Assembly (NCBI RefSeq): GCF_030766825.1
Contig: NZ_JASFDV010000007.1
Span: 1 to 64,000 of the forward strand
Origin: Nocardiopsis sp. CC223A
GTDB taxonomy: Bacteria; Actinomycetota; Actinomycetes; Streptosporangiales; Streptosporangiaceae
Reading direction: 5' to 3'
Length of the DNA stretch: 64,000 nucleotides
Shown piece by piece: positions 1-9,267 of the stretch; the first letter of the stretch is position 1, and the number at the start of each line of letters is the position of its first letter. The notes beneath the pieces are model-generated. The model saw only the letters and a list, made by a program, of their open reading frames with translations, did no database searches and was not told the DNA's origin. Both the position numbers and the translations under genes were made by a program.

Positions 1-2
1 AG

Positions 3-74
3 CCCCGCCCGGGGGCGATCCCCCGCGGGCCCCGCCGCGCCTGGTTCGACGTCCCCCACCCGTACCGGTTCTGA
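3..74 (+). CDS. C-terminal end of an unidentified gene (partial)
   Basis: The first 24 codons read open to a TGA at 72-74, ending in FDVPHPYRF. Every codon in this frame ends in G or C, as in the proven genes of the window, which is the only reason to call it coding. The start lies left of the window. Nothing can be said about function. Bases 75-232 after it hold no recognisable gene or site. Confidence 0.35.
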   Translation, partial: PRPGAIPRGPRRAWFDVPHPYRF

Positions 75-232
75 GCCCGTTCCCCGGTGCGCCCGCGCCG
101 TCCGTTCCCGTCCGGCCCCGGCGGTCGCCCGCACCGGGCCGCGGAGGCGGGTGCCGGGGCGTCCGGGCCGCTCACGGCATGCCCTCGCCGGGTCCGGCCC
201 CGCGCCGGGACCGGTGTCGCCGGACACGGGGC

Positions 233-817
233 TCAGCGGAGCGGAGCGGTCCCCGGGGTGTGGCCGACCGCGTCGCGGGAGGCGCGCAGCATGACGACCA
301 GGCTCACCAGAATTCCGGCCAGGATGCCCAGGCCGGTGAGCACACCGCTGACGAACGGGGCCCATTCCGCGGCGCCGACCGCCACCATGACCAGGCCCAC
401 CGCGCCCATCGCGGAGATGTAGAGGGCGGCGGCCAGGATCTCCCGCATCCGCCAGTACCAGGCCAGCGGCAGGAAGTGCAGCCCCACGACCAGCGCGATC
501 CAGGCGACGTTCGCCTGCCAGGGCGCCTCCGACAGGCGCAGTACCTGTACACCGCCGAAGATCAGCACGACCTCCACCAGTACGACGACCCCGTAGAACG
601 GGCCGAACCGGAACGCGGGTGCGGGTCCGGCCTCCGCCGCCGGCGGGGCCGGGCGGCGGGAGAGGGCTCCCGAGAGCACGACGGTCGCCACCAGCGCCGC
701 CACGGCGAGGACGCGCAGCACCATCCCCACGGCGGACGGCAGTGGCGGCCCGGCGTTCGCGAGCACGAACGCCAGGCCGAAGCCGGCGCCGATGAGGATT
801 CCCATGAATTGACGCAT
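233..817 (-). CDS. Small multi-pass membrane protein, unknown function
   Basis: The 194-residue product has about six hydrophobic stretches: residues 4-20, 30-50, 70-92, 100-118, 127-148 and 155-178. Polar arginine-containing loops separate them, so it is an integral membrane protein. I do not recognise a family. It lies 69 bp downstream of the RDD gene on the same strand, at the end of the eccC run, so an accessory role in the ESX block is possible but only from position. The ATG at 817 has no strong Shine-Dalgarno sequence; a second ATG four codons in is possible. Confidence 0.75.
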   Translation of the reverse strand: MRQFMGILIGAGFGLAFVLANAGPPLPSAVGMVLRVLAVAALVATVVLSGALSRRPAPPAAEAGPAPAFRFGPFYGVVVLVEVVLIFGGVQVLRLSEAPWQANVAWIALVVGLHFLPLAWYWRMREILAAALYISAMGAVGLVMVAVGAAEWAPFVSGVLTGLGILAGILVSLVVMLRASRDAVGHTPGTAPLR

Positions 818-886
818 GGTGCGAACCTAGTGTCCGTACGTTCGTCGATGTTCCCGTTTGTCCGGATCGGGCCAGGGTTTCGGGGT

Positions 887-2230
887 TCAGCCGACCTGGA
901 CGACCACCGAGCGCGTGAACCTGTCGTGCAGGCAGCGCCTGCGCTCCTTGTCGCGCAGCGACCAGAGCACGTTCGTCAGCGACCAGGGCAGCAGCCAGTT
1001 GACGATGTTGGTGAACCCGGGCGCGAAGCACAGCGCGCGCAGCAGGGCGCGCCCTGCGGGCGGCTTTCCGCCGCCCTCGGCGCGGACCACCCACAGGCCC
1101 AGGAGCATCTTGCCCACCGAGCGGCCCCACACGCAGACCTGGAACCACTCCCACAGGATCGGGAACACCGCGAACGAGAAGACCGCCCCGATCTGGAAGG
1201 CCGGCTCGGCGGACTCCCCCACGATGTCCCCGCCACCGATGATCACGGCGGTGAAGGTCGTGGCCAGCATCAACAGGAACCACAGGACCCCGACCAGGAC
1301 GGTGTCGACGAACCGGGCGAAGAAGCGCTGCCACGGCTCGGCCAGGCCGACGGTGGGATCGTCCGGGTTCCAGTGGGTGTGGTGGCGGAGCCGGACGGCC
1401 TGCGCCGGGGGGACGTGGCCGGGAGCGGGGTGCCCCGGGTACCCGCCGTGCGCGTAGGGCCCGGGCTGCGGGTAGGCCCCGGACGGATGCCCGGGGGCGG
1501 GCGGCAGCATGGTCGGTGCACCCGGGACCCCCGGCGTCACCGGCGCTTCAGGAGGACCCGGGGCCGCGGCCCGCGCAGCCTGGGCGGCCGCAGCCGCGGG
1601 AGCGGGCGGTGCCTCCCGGACGGGGGCCGCGGCCGTCTCGGGAACGGACACCGCGTAGGCGGCCGACGGGTATGCGGGGGGCGCGGCCACCTCCTCCGGT
1701 GCGGCGGCCCGCGGGGCGATGCCGTCGAGGGCGTCGAGTTCGGCGTCGGTCCCGGGAGCCCGGGGCTCGTCCCCGAGGTGGTCGAGCAGGGTGCCGCGGT
1801 ACAGGCCCGCGGCGTCGATGTCGATCGTGCCCGCCCCCGAGAGCGAGAAGCCGCCGCCGCGCTCGTACATCCGGATCAGCGGCTCGAAGAGGTCCGGCAG
1901 GTCCGGCAGCGACACCCCGGCGTCACGGGCCGCGGCCAGGTGCAGCGCCCAGGCACAGGACCTGCCCACCGCCGGATCCTGCTCGACGATCGCCGGACTC
2001 CCCAGGACCCCGCGCACGACCCCGTCGTCGGCGCGCACACCCGGCGCGGCGAACGCCGCGACGTCGTAGAACGGCCATCCCCTGCCCTGCACGGCCCGCG
2101 TCCACAGCGCCGCCCGCCGCAGGTACTCGCGCATCAGCGCCACCCGCGACCGGGTGCGGTCCGGGCCCCCGCTCCAGTCGATCGCGCGGATGCGCCCGGC
2201 CAGGGCGTCGACCGCGGTGGTATCGCTCAT
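887..2230 (-). CDS. RDD-family membrane protein with Pro/Ala-rich linker, ESX-associated
   Basis: This 447-residue protein has three parts. Residues 1-155 form a soluble alpha-helical N-terminal region of unknown fold. Residues about 160-285 are a Pro/Ala/Gly-rich linker. The C-terminal RDD domain (about 295-445) has the family features: FARFVDT at the first membrane helix, a second helix, GRSVGKMLLGLWVV, and a final LHDRFTRSVVV. RDD domains are integral membrane modules of unclear function, sometimes linked to transport. ATG 2230 is chosen because GGAGGAAG lies 5-12 bases upstream; a GTG six codons earlier would place that ribosome site inside the gene. It follows eccC, from which it is now separated by a 160-bp MITE-like insertion. 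Before that insertion the gap would have been only about 22 bases, so the two genes were probably coupled. Confidence 0.88.
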   Translation of the reverse strand: MSDTTAVDALAGRIRAIDWSGGPDRTRSRVALMREYLRRAALWTRAVQGRGWPFYDVAAFAAPGVRADDGVVRGVLGSPAIVEQDPAVGRSCAWALHLAAARDAGVSLPDLPDLFEPLIRMYERGGGFSLSGAGTIDIDAAGLYRGTLLDHLGDEPRAPGTDAELDALDGIAPRAAAPEEVAAPPAYPSAAYAVSVPETAAAPVREAPPAPAAAAAQAARAAAPGPPEAPVTPGVPGAPTMLPPAPGHPSGAYPQPGPYAHGGYPGHPAPGHVPPAQAVRLRHHTHWNPDDPTVGLAEPWQRFFARFVDTVLVGVLWFLLMLATTFTAVIIGGGDIVGESAEPAFQIGAVFSFAVFPILWEWFQVCVWGRSVGKMLLGLWVVRAEGGGKPPAGRALLRALCFAPGFTNIVNWLLPWSLTNVLWSLRDKERRRCLHDRFTRSVVVQVG

Positions 2231-2254
2231 CGGACTTCCTCCGCTCACTGCCCG

Positions 2255-2422
2255 CTAGGGCGTGTTCCGTGGATGCCGCTCGTCGCGAACGGGGTCCTGG
2301 TGCATGCATCGTGAAGCCGGAGAAGGAGTCGGGGCGGGTCCTCCTGCCGACCGGTGAGAACGCGGCGGGGGAGGTGCCGGGGCACCGCGCGGCAGGGTGG
2401 GTATCCGCGGAACACGCCCTAG
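2255..2422. mobile_element. MITE-like element with CTAG target duplication
   Basis: A 160-bp non-coding element (2259-2418) is bounded by near-perfect terminal inverted repeats. The left end is GGCGTGTTCCGTGGATGCC at 2259-2277; the right end read inward on the minus strand is GGCGTGTTCCGCGGATACC (2418-2400), 17 of 19 identical. Both ends are flanked by CTAG (2255-2258 and 2419-2422), a four-base target duplication of the YTAR type used by IS701-like elements. The right CTAG supplies the TAG stop codon of eccC. Removing the element and one CTAG joins eccC to the RDD gene with a short normal spacer. No transposase lies inside, and no full-length partner element is seen in this window. Confidence 0.8.
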
Positions 2423-5400
2423 TCCCTCAGTGCCGTCTGGATCAGCTGCGTCGCCCCGCCGCGGGTCACCCACTTGCCCCGGCCGGGCGGCTGCGCCGCC
2501 GCGTACACCCGCGGCAGGATCTGTCCCTCGGACCGGTCGCCGGTCATGACCAGCGCACTCGTGCCGATCTCCCGGATCGCCTGCACCAGCGGCTCGTACA
2601 TCCCGCGCCCGGCGCCGGCGACCCGGCGGGCCACCACGAAGTGCAGGCCGATGTCCCGGCCGTTGGGCACGAAGGGCACGAACGGCGCCAGCGGCTTCTG
2701 CCCGGCGGTGGTGAGCACGTCGTAGTCGTCGGCCAGCACCACGATCCGCGGGCCCTTGAACGACCCCGGCTCCAGCGAGTCCAGGTCGCCGTCCTCGGGG
2801 ATGCGCGACTCCACCTCCTTGGCCACGCCCCCGGCCAGGCCGGCGCACACCTTGGGGGTGCTCGCGTACCCGCCCATGTACTCCTCGGGCACCACGTTGC
2901 GCAGCGTCCGGCGCGGGTCCATCACCGCGAACACCACCTCGTCGGACGAGTACCGGGACACCAGGCCCTCGGCCACCAGCCGCAGCAGGTTGGTCTTGCC
3001 GCACTCGCCGTCGCCCAGCACCAGCAGGTTCTGGTCGCGGTCGAACAGGTCCAGCAGCACCGGGTCCAGCGCCCGCTCGTCCACCCCGATCGGCACCAGC
3101 CGGGGCTCCGACTCGGGGGTGGGCAGGGTCCGCGCCGACAGCCGGTGCGGCAGCACCCGGACGCTCGGCGCCCGGCGGCCGCCCCAGGCGCCGTCGACGG
3201 TCCGCACCGCCTTCTCCACGGCCTCGCCCAGGTCCTCGTCGGAGTCCACCCCGTCGATGCGCGGCAGCGCCACCTGGCCGAACAGCTCGTCGTCGGTGAG
3301 CGCCCGCCCGGGGGCCTTGGCGCTGATGGTCTCGGCGAGCTTGCGGTCGATCGTGGACTCGGACGGGTCGTTGAGGTGCAGTTCCACCTTCTGCCCGAAG
3401 TTCGACTGCACGGCGATGCGCACGTCGTTCCAGCGCAGCATGCCCGCCACCACGTGCACGCCGAACCCGCCGCCGCGCTGGAGCAGCTCGTTGACCATGC
3501 CGTCGATGTCCTCGAAGTCCTTGCGCAGCGCCCCGAACCCGTCGATGACCAGCAGCACGTCTGCGCTGGCCAGCTCGGGCACCTCGCCGCGGGCGTGCAT
3601 GCGCCGCAGCTGGGCCACCGAATCGATGCCCCGCTCCCGGAACACCTCCTGGCGGTGCTCCAGCATGCCCCGGATCTCCTCGACGGTCCGCCGCACCCGT
3701 TCGATGTCGGTGCGCGCCGCCACCCCGCCCACGTGCGGGAGCGCCGACAGCGATTGCAGGCCGCCGCCCATCAGGTCCAGGCAGTACACCGCCGCCTGCT
3801 GCGGGGTGTGGGTCAGCGCCAGCGACAGCACCAGGGTGCGCAGCATCGTGGTCTTGCCGCTCTGCGGGCCGCCGATGACGGCGACGTGCCCGCCCGAGGC
3901 GGTCAGGTCCAGTTTCCACACGCCCTGCCACTGCTTGGTGGCGTCGTCCAACAGGCCGACGGGGACGCTCATGGGCGCGTGCCCGCCGGGCAGCCGCAGA
4001 CCGTGGTCGGTCCTCTCGGGAGCGCCCGCCATGGTGCCCAGGGAGGCGGCGGTGGGCAGCGGCGGCAGCCAGATGGACCGGGTCCGCTCGCCGTGCCGGT
4101 CGAACTGGGACACCATCACGTCGAGCAGGGTCGGGCCGACCGTCCGCGACGGCATCGGGCTCTCCTCGCCCGCCGACCGGACGGCCCCGGGCTCCTCGGG
4201 GGCCGTGTTGTACGCGGTGTAGGGGCGCACCGTCACGACCCCGTCGGACTCGGACTCCTCCGCCACCGGGCCCCGGTAGGGCCCGGACACGTACCCGGCC
4301 TTGAAACGCTGGTACACGCTGGTGTCCACTTTGAGGTACCCGAACCCGGGCAGCGACGGCAGGTGGAACGCGTCGGGTGTGTTGAGGACGGTGCGGCTCT
4401 CCTCCTCGGAGAACGTGCGCAGGCCCAACCGGTACGACAGGTACGTCTCCAGGCCGCGCAGCTTGCCGCCCTCGATGCGCTGGCTGGACAGCAGCAGGTG
4501 CACACCGATGCTGCGGCCGATGCGGCCGATCGACAGGAACAGCTCGATGAAGTCGGGGCGGGCGGTCAGCAGCTCGCCGAACTCGTCGATGATCACCAGC
4601 AGGTGCGGCAGCGGCGGCAGGCTCGGGTCGTGCTGCCGCTTGTAGGTGTAGTCGCCGATGTTGGGGACGTTCCCGGCGTCGCGCAGCACCTGCTGGCGGC
4701 GCTGCACCTCGCCGGACAGGCTCGCGTGCACGCGCTCGATGAGCGCGGCGTCGTCCTCCAGGTTGGTGATCACCCCGGCGACGTGCGGCATGTCCTCGAA
4801 CGGCGCGAACGTCGCACCGCCCTTGTAGTCGACCAGGACCATGCTGACCCGCTCCGGCGAGTGCCCGGCCGCCAGCGCCAGCACCAGGGTGCGCAGCATC
4901 TCGCTCTTGCCCGAACCGGTCGCGCCCACGCACAGCCCGTGCGGGCCCATGCCCAGCTGCGCGGACTCCTTGAGGTCCAGGACCACCGGCTGGCCCATGT
5001 CGTCCATGCCGATGGGCACCCGCAGGAACGCCCGTTCGCTGCGCGGCGCCCACAGCCGCTGCACGTCCATGGCGCCCGGGTCCTGGACGCCCATCATCGC
5101 GGTGAAGTCGACGGCGCCGCCCTCTTGGGCGGTCTCCTCCACCGACTCCGGGGACAGCCGCAGCGGGGCCAGCATGCGGGCCAGGCCGGAGAGGGTGGCG
5201 GCGGGGACGTCGTCGACGGTGCCGACGGTGACCACGGGGTCGGAGCCGCGCAGCTCCTCCACCTGCACCCGGTCGCCCTCGACGGTGATGCGCACGCTCA
5301 CGTCGCCCGGCTCGTCCACCTGCCGGGACACCAGGTGCAGCACGGTGACGGCCAGCGCCCCGGGGTCCACCGCGTCGTCGGGGCGGACCAGCTCGGCGGC

Positions 5401-6393
5401 GACCTCCCCGTGGGTGTCGTGGACGACGAGCAGGCGGCGCATCATCTGGTACGCCTCCCGCTTGCCCATGCCCCGGCGCACCTCCGACGCGAAGTCGGTG
5501 CGCGCCCGCAGCTCGTCGGCGAGCAGGCCGCCCAGTTCGGCGGGGGTGGGGGCGATGAGCCGCACCGCGGCCCCGCCCTCGCGCCGCTGCGGGTCCAGTA
5601 CCTGCGGCAGCCACGGCAGCCACTCCCAGTCCGCCGCGTTCTCGGCGGGGTAGGCCACCGCGAGACCGGCGTCCTCGGGGGCGTGGAACGCGCCGAACTG
5701 GGCGATGAGCGCCCGCATCAGCCGCATGACGTCCTCGCGCTCGCCCACGACGCTGACGTTCCCGGCCATGTCCAGCGGCAGGGAGAGGGGCATCTCCGGG
5801 ATGGTCGCGAACCGGCGGATCGCCGCCTGGGCCTCCGACAGCATGAACGGGTCGGTGGGGGTGAGCGCGGTGCCCTGCTCGGCCAGCCGCAGCAGGCGGC
5901 CCTCGGTGAGGCCGGTGCCCACCCGCACCCGCAGGAAGTCACGGTGCCTGCGGCGGCGCTCCCACAGCCGGGTGGGATCGCGGACGACGTCGTACAGGGC
6001 CTCCGGCGGCGGGTCCAGCAGACGGGCGTGCGAGCGGGTGGAGTCCTCCCATTCGGTCAGCTCCTCGCGCAGCTCCTCCAGGTACTGGAGGTACAGCTCG
6101 CGCTGGTTGCGGCGCTGGCGGCCCACCTGGCCGCGCCGGGAGAACAGCATGCCCAGCGCCGCCAGCAGGGCGATCACCAGAACGACGCCGCCCAGCGCGA
6201 TGAACGCCGGGTTGCGCATGACCATCATGATGGTCATCGACCCCATCATGCCGACCATGGGCAGGATCGTCATGAGCGGGTTGCCCTGCGCCTTGCCGTC
6301 GGGAAGGGTCGGCGGGGCCTCCACCTCATGGGGCTCCTGCGCCGGTGCGGGGTGCACGGTCCTGGTCGGGCGGTGCACGACGCGAAGACTCAT
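2419..6393 (-). CDS. eccC: Type VII secretion ATPase EccC (EccCa-EccCb fused)
   Basis: EccC is the FtsK/SpoIIIE-type motor of ESX secretion. It sits in the cytoplasmic membrane, recognises WXG100 substrates and drives their export. This 1324-residue protein has an N-terminal cytoplasmic tail, a hydrophobic pair at about 42-80, and three ATPase domains. Their Walker A motifs are GATGSGKSE (near 489), GGPQSGKTT (near 838) and GDGECGKTN (near 1127). The first has a good Walker B (LLVIIDEFGELL). The second (VIDGFG) and third (VLADDYD) lack the catalytic DE pair, in line with regulatory or substrate-binding D2/D3 domains in this family. The length matches single-chain EccC. The ATG follows GAGAGGAAC. 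The TAG stop lies inside the duplicated CTAG of the MITE. It heads a minus-strand run with the RDD and small membrane genes. Confidence 0.96.
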   Translation of the reverse strand: MSLRVVHRPTRTVHPAPAQEPHEVEAPPTLPDGKAQGNPLMTILPMVGMMGSMTIMMVMRNPAFIALGGVVLVIALLAALGMLFSRRGQVGRQRRNQRELYLQYLEELREELTEWEDSTRSHARLLDPPPEALYDVVRDPTRLWERRRRHRDFLRVRVGTGLTEGRLLRLAEQGTALTPTDPFMLSEAQAAIRRFATIPEMPLSLPLDMAGNVSVVGEREDVMRLMRALIAQFGAFHAPEDAGLAVAYPAENAADWEWLPWLPQVLDPQRREGGAAVRLIAPTPAELGGLLADELRARTDFASEVRRGMGKREAYQMMRRLLVVHDTHGEVAAELVRPDDAVDPGALAVTVLHLVSRQVDEPGDVSVRITVEGDRVQVEELRGSDPVVTVGTVDDVPAATLSGLARMLAPLRLSPESVEETAQEGGAVDFTAMMGVQDPGAMDVQRLWAPRSERAFLRVPIGMDDMGQPVVLDLKESAQLGMGPHGLCVGATGSGKSEMLRTLVLALAAGHSPERVSMVLVDYKGGATFAPFEDMPHVAGVITNLEDDAALIERVHASLSGEVQRRQQVLRDAGNVPNIGDYTYKRQHDPSLPPLPHLLVIIDEFGELLTARPDFIELFLSIGRIGRSIGVHLLLSSQRIEGGKLRGLETYLSYRLGLRTFSEEESRTVLNTPDAFHLPSLPGFGYLKVDTSVYQRFKAGYVSGPYRGPVAEESESDGVVTVRPYTAYNTAPEEPGAVRSAGEESPMPSRTVGPTLLDVMVSQFDRHGERTRSIWLPPLPTAASLGTMAGAPERTDHGLRLPGGHAPMSVPVGLLDDATKQWQGVWKLDLTASGGHVAVIGGPQSGKTTMLRTLVLSLALTHTPQQAAVYCLDLMGGGLQSLSALPHVGGVAARTDIERVRRTVEEIRGMLEHRQEVFRERGIDSVAQLRRMHARGEVPELASADVLLVIDGFGALRKDFEDIDGMVNELLQRGGGFGVHVVAGMLRWNDVRIAVQSNFGQKVELHLNDPSESTIDRKLAETISAKAPGRALTDDELFGQVALPRIDGVDSDEDLGEAVEKAVRTVDGAWGGRRAPSVRVLPHRLSARTLPTPESEPRLVPIGVDERALDPVLLDLFDRDQNLLVLGDGECGKTNLLRLVAEGLVSRYSSDEVVFAVMDPRRTLRNVVPEEYMGGYASTPKVCAGLAGGVAKEVESRIPEDGDLDSLEPGSFKGPRIVVLADDYDVLTTAGQKPLAPFVPFVPNGRDIGLHFVVARRVAGAGRGMYEPLVQAIREIGTSALVMTGDRSEGQILPRVYAAAQPPGRGKWVTRGGATQLIQTALRD

Positions 6394-6514
6394 CGGCGTT
6401 CCTCTCGGCGGTGCAGGGGAGTGGAGGTGCGGGGGGAGACGGGGTGCCAGGGGCCCGGGAGAACCCTACCGAACCGGACGCCTCTGACCATTCGGTGCGT
6501 GCGGGCGTGATGAC

Positions 6515-8005
6515 TCACGGAGAGGGTGCCGCCCCGTCCGCGGAGGCCCGCTCGGAGGACTGTCCGGGGTCCTGATCCCCGGCCCCGCCGTCGGCCTCTC
6601 CGTCCGGGTGCAGGTGCGCCATCAGCTCCCGGAACCGCACCCAGGAGTCCTCCTCGACCCCGGTGCCCACCTGGTACCAGAACGCGGGGGTCAGCGGCGG
6701 ACCGAACGGCAGCGGCCGCACGGGCGCGCCCAGCGCCCGCCCGGTGCCGATGACCGACACCGCCTCCTGCCCCAGCGCCACGCCCACCGGAAGCGGCAGA
6801 CCCGCCCAGTGCGGCGCGTAGGTGAGGTCGGCGCGGCCGCCCGCCCGCCGCACCGTCATGGTCCGCAGCACGTCCCGCGCGGTGAGCTCCCTGACCAGGG
6901 GGTGCAGCGCCGACAGGTCGGGCTCCCCGCCCTCGGGATACCCGACGGCGAGCGTGATCGCCTCGCGCACCCCCGACGCGGTGCGGCTCACCCGCACCGT
7001 GCCCGCGAACGGGCGCACACCGTCCTCGCGCATCCCCTCGGGCGGACCGGAGAACGCCGCCCAGGTCTGCCCGGGGGCGCGGTTGCGGGCGGTCCGGGTG
7101 AACACGGCCCGCCGCCACTCCTGGGCGAAGGGCTCGGCGGTGCCCCAGACCGCGGGGAGGGCGCCGCCCAGGTGTTCGGCGAGCAGTTCCACACAGGAGC
7201 CCAGGACCAGGCCGTTGTCGGCGGGGTGCTCCACGGTCAGGTCCACGTGCAACTGGCAGCCGCGGTCGGCGTCGTCGGCGCGGAACTCCTCCGGCGGCCC
7301 GTCGGGCCGCGCGTCCTCGTCGACGGTGAACGCCGTCCGCTCGTCCCAGCGCAGCGGGACGCCGGAGAAGCCGTCGTAGTAGGCGCCCGCGGGGGTCTGG
7401 ACCACCCAGCGGGCCGCGGGGGACCGCAGGATCGACCGGAGCGCGTGGGTGAGGCGCGAGGTCGAGGGGGTGACCACCTGGAGGCGCAGGCCCCGGCGGC
7501 CGTGCCGGGCCATGGCGTCCACGATCCAGGGGGACAGCGGAACCAGGGGGCGGTCCTGCACCACGACCGCCGCCTGCTCGGTGAGCGCGGTGACGGCGGG
7601 GTGCTCGGTGGCGCCCTCCAGGAAGGGGTGGCCGCGGAGCAGTGCGGAGTCCGGCTCCCACACCGCTCCGCCCAGGCGTTCGGCGAGGTCGCGGACGAAC
7701 CGGCCGACCACTCCGGCGGTGTCCGTGTCGGCGAGTTCCGCGCCGCGGGCCTCCACCCAGTACGGCTGGGCGGGCAGGTCGTCGGCGATGCCGTCGGCGA
7801 GCAGGCGCTCGGCCTCGGCGGACAGCGCCAGCCGCTGGGCGGCCTGGAGGGAGGCGACCACGCGGCCGTCGGCGTCGCGGAGTTCCACCACGGCTCCGTC
7901 GGCGACCAGCCGCACCTTCAGGTCCGGGCCGGCGGCGGCGAGCGCGGCGATGAGGGCGCGCCGGTCGGGTGCGCCGGACAGCAGGGCGACCGCGTCGTGG
8001 CTCAA
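6515..8005 (-). CDS. ESX-associated DUF6177-like protein
   Basis: This 496-residue soluble protein resembles the DUF6177 proteins found beside eccC in Streptomyces and Nocardiopsis; that link is from memory of the family, not a search. No catalytic motif is evident. There is no signal peptide or membrane segment. The last 25 residues are acidic and low in complexity. The start is a TTG at 8005, supported by GGAGACCCC just upstream. It lies 121 bp upstream of eccC on the same strand, and could be the first gene of that operon. It diverges from the two small ESX-type genes at 8336 and 8700, with a 330-bp shared promoter region between them. A role as a cytosolic ESX accessory factor is inferred from position. 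Confidence 0.8.
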   Translation of the reverse strand: MSHDAVALLSGAPDRRALIAALAAAGPDLKVRLVADGAVVELRDADGRVVASLQAAQRLALSAEAERLLADGIADDLPAQPYWVEARGAELADTDTAGVVGRFVRDLAERLGGAVWEPDSALLRGHPFLEGATEHPAVTALTEQAAVVVQDRPLVPLSPWIVDAMARHGRRGLRLQVVTPSTSRLTHALRSILRSPAARWVVQTPAGAYYDGFSGVPLRWDERTAFTVDEDARPDGPPEEFRADDADRGCQLHVDLTVEHPADNGLVLGSCVELLAEHLGGALPAVWGTAEPFAQEWRRAVFTRTARNRAPGQTWAAFSGPPEGMREDGVRPFAGTVRVSRTASGVREAITLAVGYPEGGEPDLSALHPLVRELTARDVLRTMTVRRAGGRADLTYAPHWAGLPLPVGVALGQEAVSVIGTGRALGAPVRPLPFGPPLTPAFWYQVGTGVEEDSWVRFRELMAHLHPDGEADGGAGDQDPGQSSERASADGAAPSP

Positions 8006-8335
8006 GGGGTCTCCTCAACACTCGTGAACACTCGTGGGGGGCCGGGGGAAGGGGGTATCGGGTGGGATACGTGGAGTGTCCGGAAGGTTCACGTTCCCGT
8101 GCCCCGGGGCGGCCCGGTCCCCCGCGGCGCACGGTTCCGAGAGGGACGCACATCACCTTTCTCCGTGTCGCCGCAGGTCACCGACCCCCCGGAAAGCCGC
8201 GGCGCGGAAACGGTTTCCTTCTGTCCACAGGCGGTGAAACCATCAACGCCGAACGAACATCCCATACCTGTGTCCGCCCCTCAACAGTGGACGAAAGACC
8301 ATGAAAGGCCCTGAACCGCCGTAGGAGGAAGCACT

Positions 8336-8608
8336 GTGAAGTTCGAGCTGGTCGAACCCGCCGACTGGGAGGACCCGCAGGCCGCTCACGACGAGCCCGA
8401 GCCGCTCCCGGCCGTCGGGCCGATCCGTGCGGCCGCCGGGCACGCCCGCGAGCGCTTTCGCGAGCAGGCGGACGCCCTCCAGGCCACCCTGGGCCGCATG
8501 TGGGAGGTCATCACCTCCGCCCAGGCCGCGCAGCCGGTGGCCCTGCCGGCCGACGCCGTGACCCCCGCCAACTTCCGACCCGGTGCCTTCTCCTCCCGCG
8601 ACGCCTGA
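8336..8608 (+). CDS. Small ESX-linked protein, VKFE/FRPxAFS family
   Basis: This 90-residue acidic protein is a paralogue of the gene at 27371-27751, which flanks the other ESX block. Shared parts are the start VKFExxEP, a central helix with A-D-x-x-x-A-x-L-G-[RK]-[ML]-W-x-x-I, and the C-terminal P-x-x-FRPxAFS. It has no signal peptide or membrane segment. The GTG start at 8336 follows TAGGAGGAAG. The next gene, 91 bp downstream, is another small ESX-type protein. The helix with a central Trp recalls WXG-type proteins, but no WXG motif is present. The function is unknown. Because both copies accompany ESX genes, a chaperone or co-secreted role is a reasonable guess. Confidence 0.8.
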   Translation: MKFELVEPADWEDPQAAHDEPEPLPAVGPIRAAAGHARERFREQADALQATLGRMWEVITSAQAAQPVALPADAVTPANFRPGAFSSRDA

Positions 8609-8699
8609 CCCGAGCGCCGCCCCGTCCACCCCCTCCGACCCGTACCCGCACCCCGCCGGCCGCGCCCGCCGACCGGCGCACACGTGAAAGGAGCAGTCC

Positions 8700-9071
8700 G
8701 TGTCGCAGTGGAACATCCAACCCGCAGCCGTGGGCGGTGTCCTCCAGTCCGTCGCCGGTCACCTCGGTGAAGAGGGCAGCGGCGAAGGCCTGGTCGGCGT
8801 CATGGAGAGCGTCGAGGACCACCTGATGGACTGCGGCGAATACGCCAAGAGCGGCATCATCGGCATGGCCCTGGGAGAGTTCGCCGAGCACTACTTCGGC
8901 ATCATGGGCGACATGGCGGGCCTGACCATGGCGGCCGTCACCGGCGCCAGCGAGGCCACCACCCACTACATGAACGGCAACCTGGAGATGGCCGAGGAGG
9001 CCCAGGCCAACGCGGGTGTGATCCCGGAGCCGGAGCCGCAGCCCCAGTACGGTCCCTACCAGGCCGTCTAG
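8700..9071 (+). CDS. WXG100-like small ESX protein (DUF6507-like)
   Basis: This 123-residue protein starts SQWNIQPAAVGGVL, the style of the DUF6507 small proteins of actinobacterial ESX loci. Two long helical stretches follow (about 15-50 and 50-95), then a Pro/Glu tail (PEPEPQPQYGPY). Such proteins belong to the WXG100/EspC superfamily and usually pair with a large toxin. The toxin gene indeed starts 196 bp downstream. The GTG start at 8700 is set by AAAGGAG. It has no signal peptide, as expected for an ESX substrate. Family assignment is moderate; the likely job is to form an export heterodimer or targeting factor for the downstream toxin. Confidence 0.72.
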   Translation: MSQWNIQPAAVGGVLQSVAGHLGEEGSGEGLVGVMESVEDHLMDCGEYAKSGIIGMALGEFAEHYFGIMGDMAGLTMAAVTGASEATTHYMNGNLEMAEEAQANAGVIPEPEPQPQYGPYQAV

Positions 9072-9267
9072 CGCCCGACCCGCCCCCACCAGCTCCTCCC
9101 CACCCCGGTGCCGGCCCCCACCGGCCTCCGGAGCCGCAGCGCCCGATTCCCACGGTCCGCCCAGGGCCGTACCGGACGCACCGCGGATCCACTCCTCAGA
9201 CACCAACCCCCGGGAAGCGCCACGGCCCCCGCCCCGACCGGCGGCCTTCCCCCCGGCACAGGCAACG

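Noticed and set aside
1516-6510. A 1664-codon plus-strand open frame antisense to eccC
   Set aside because: It is an artefact of high G+C: its translation is His/Arg/Gln/Val-rich without domains, while the minus strand encodes a clear EccC.
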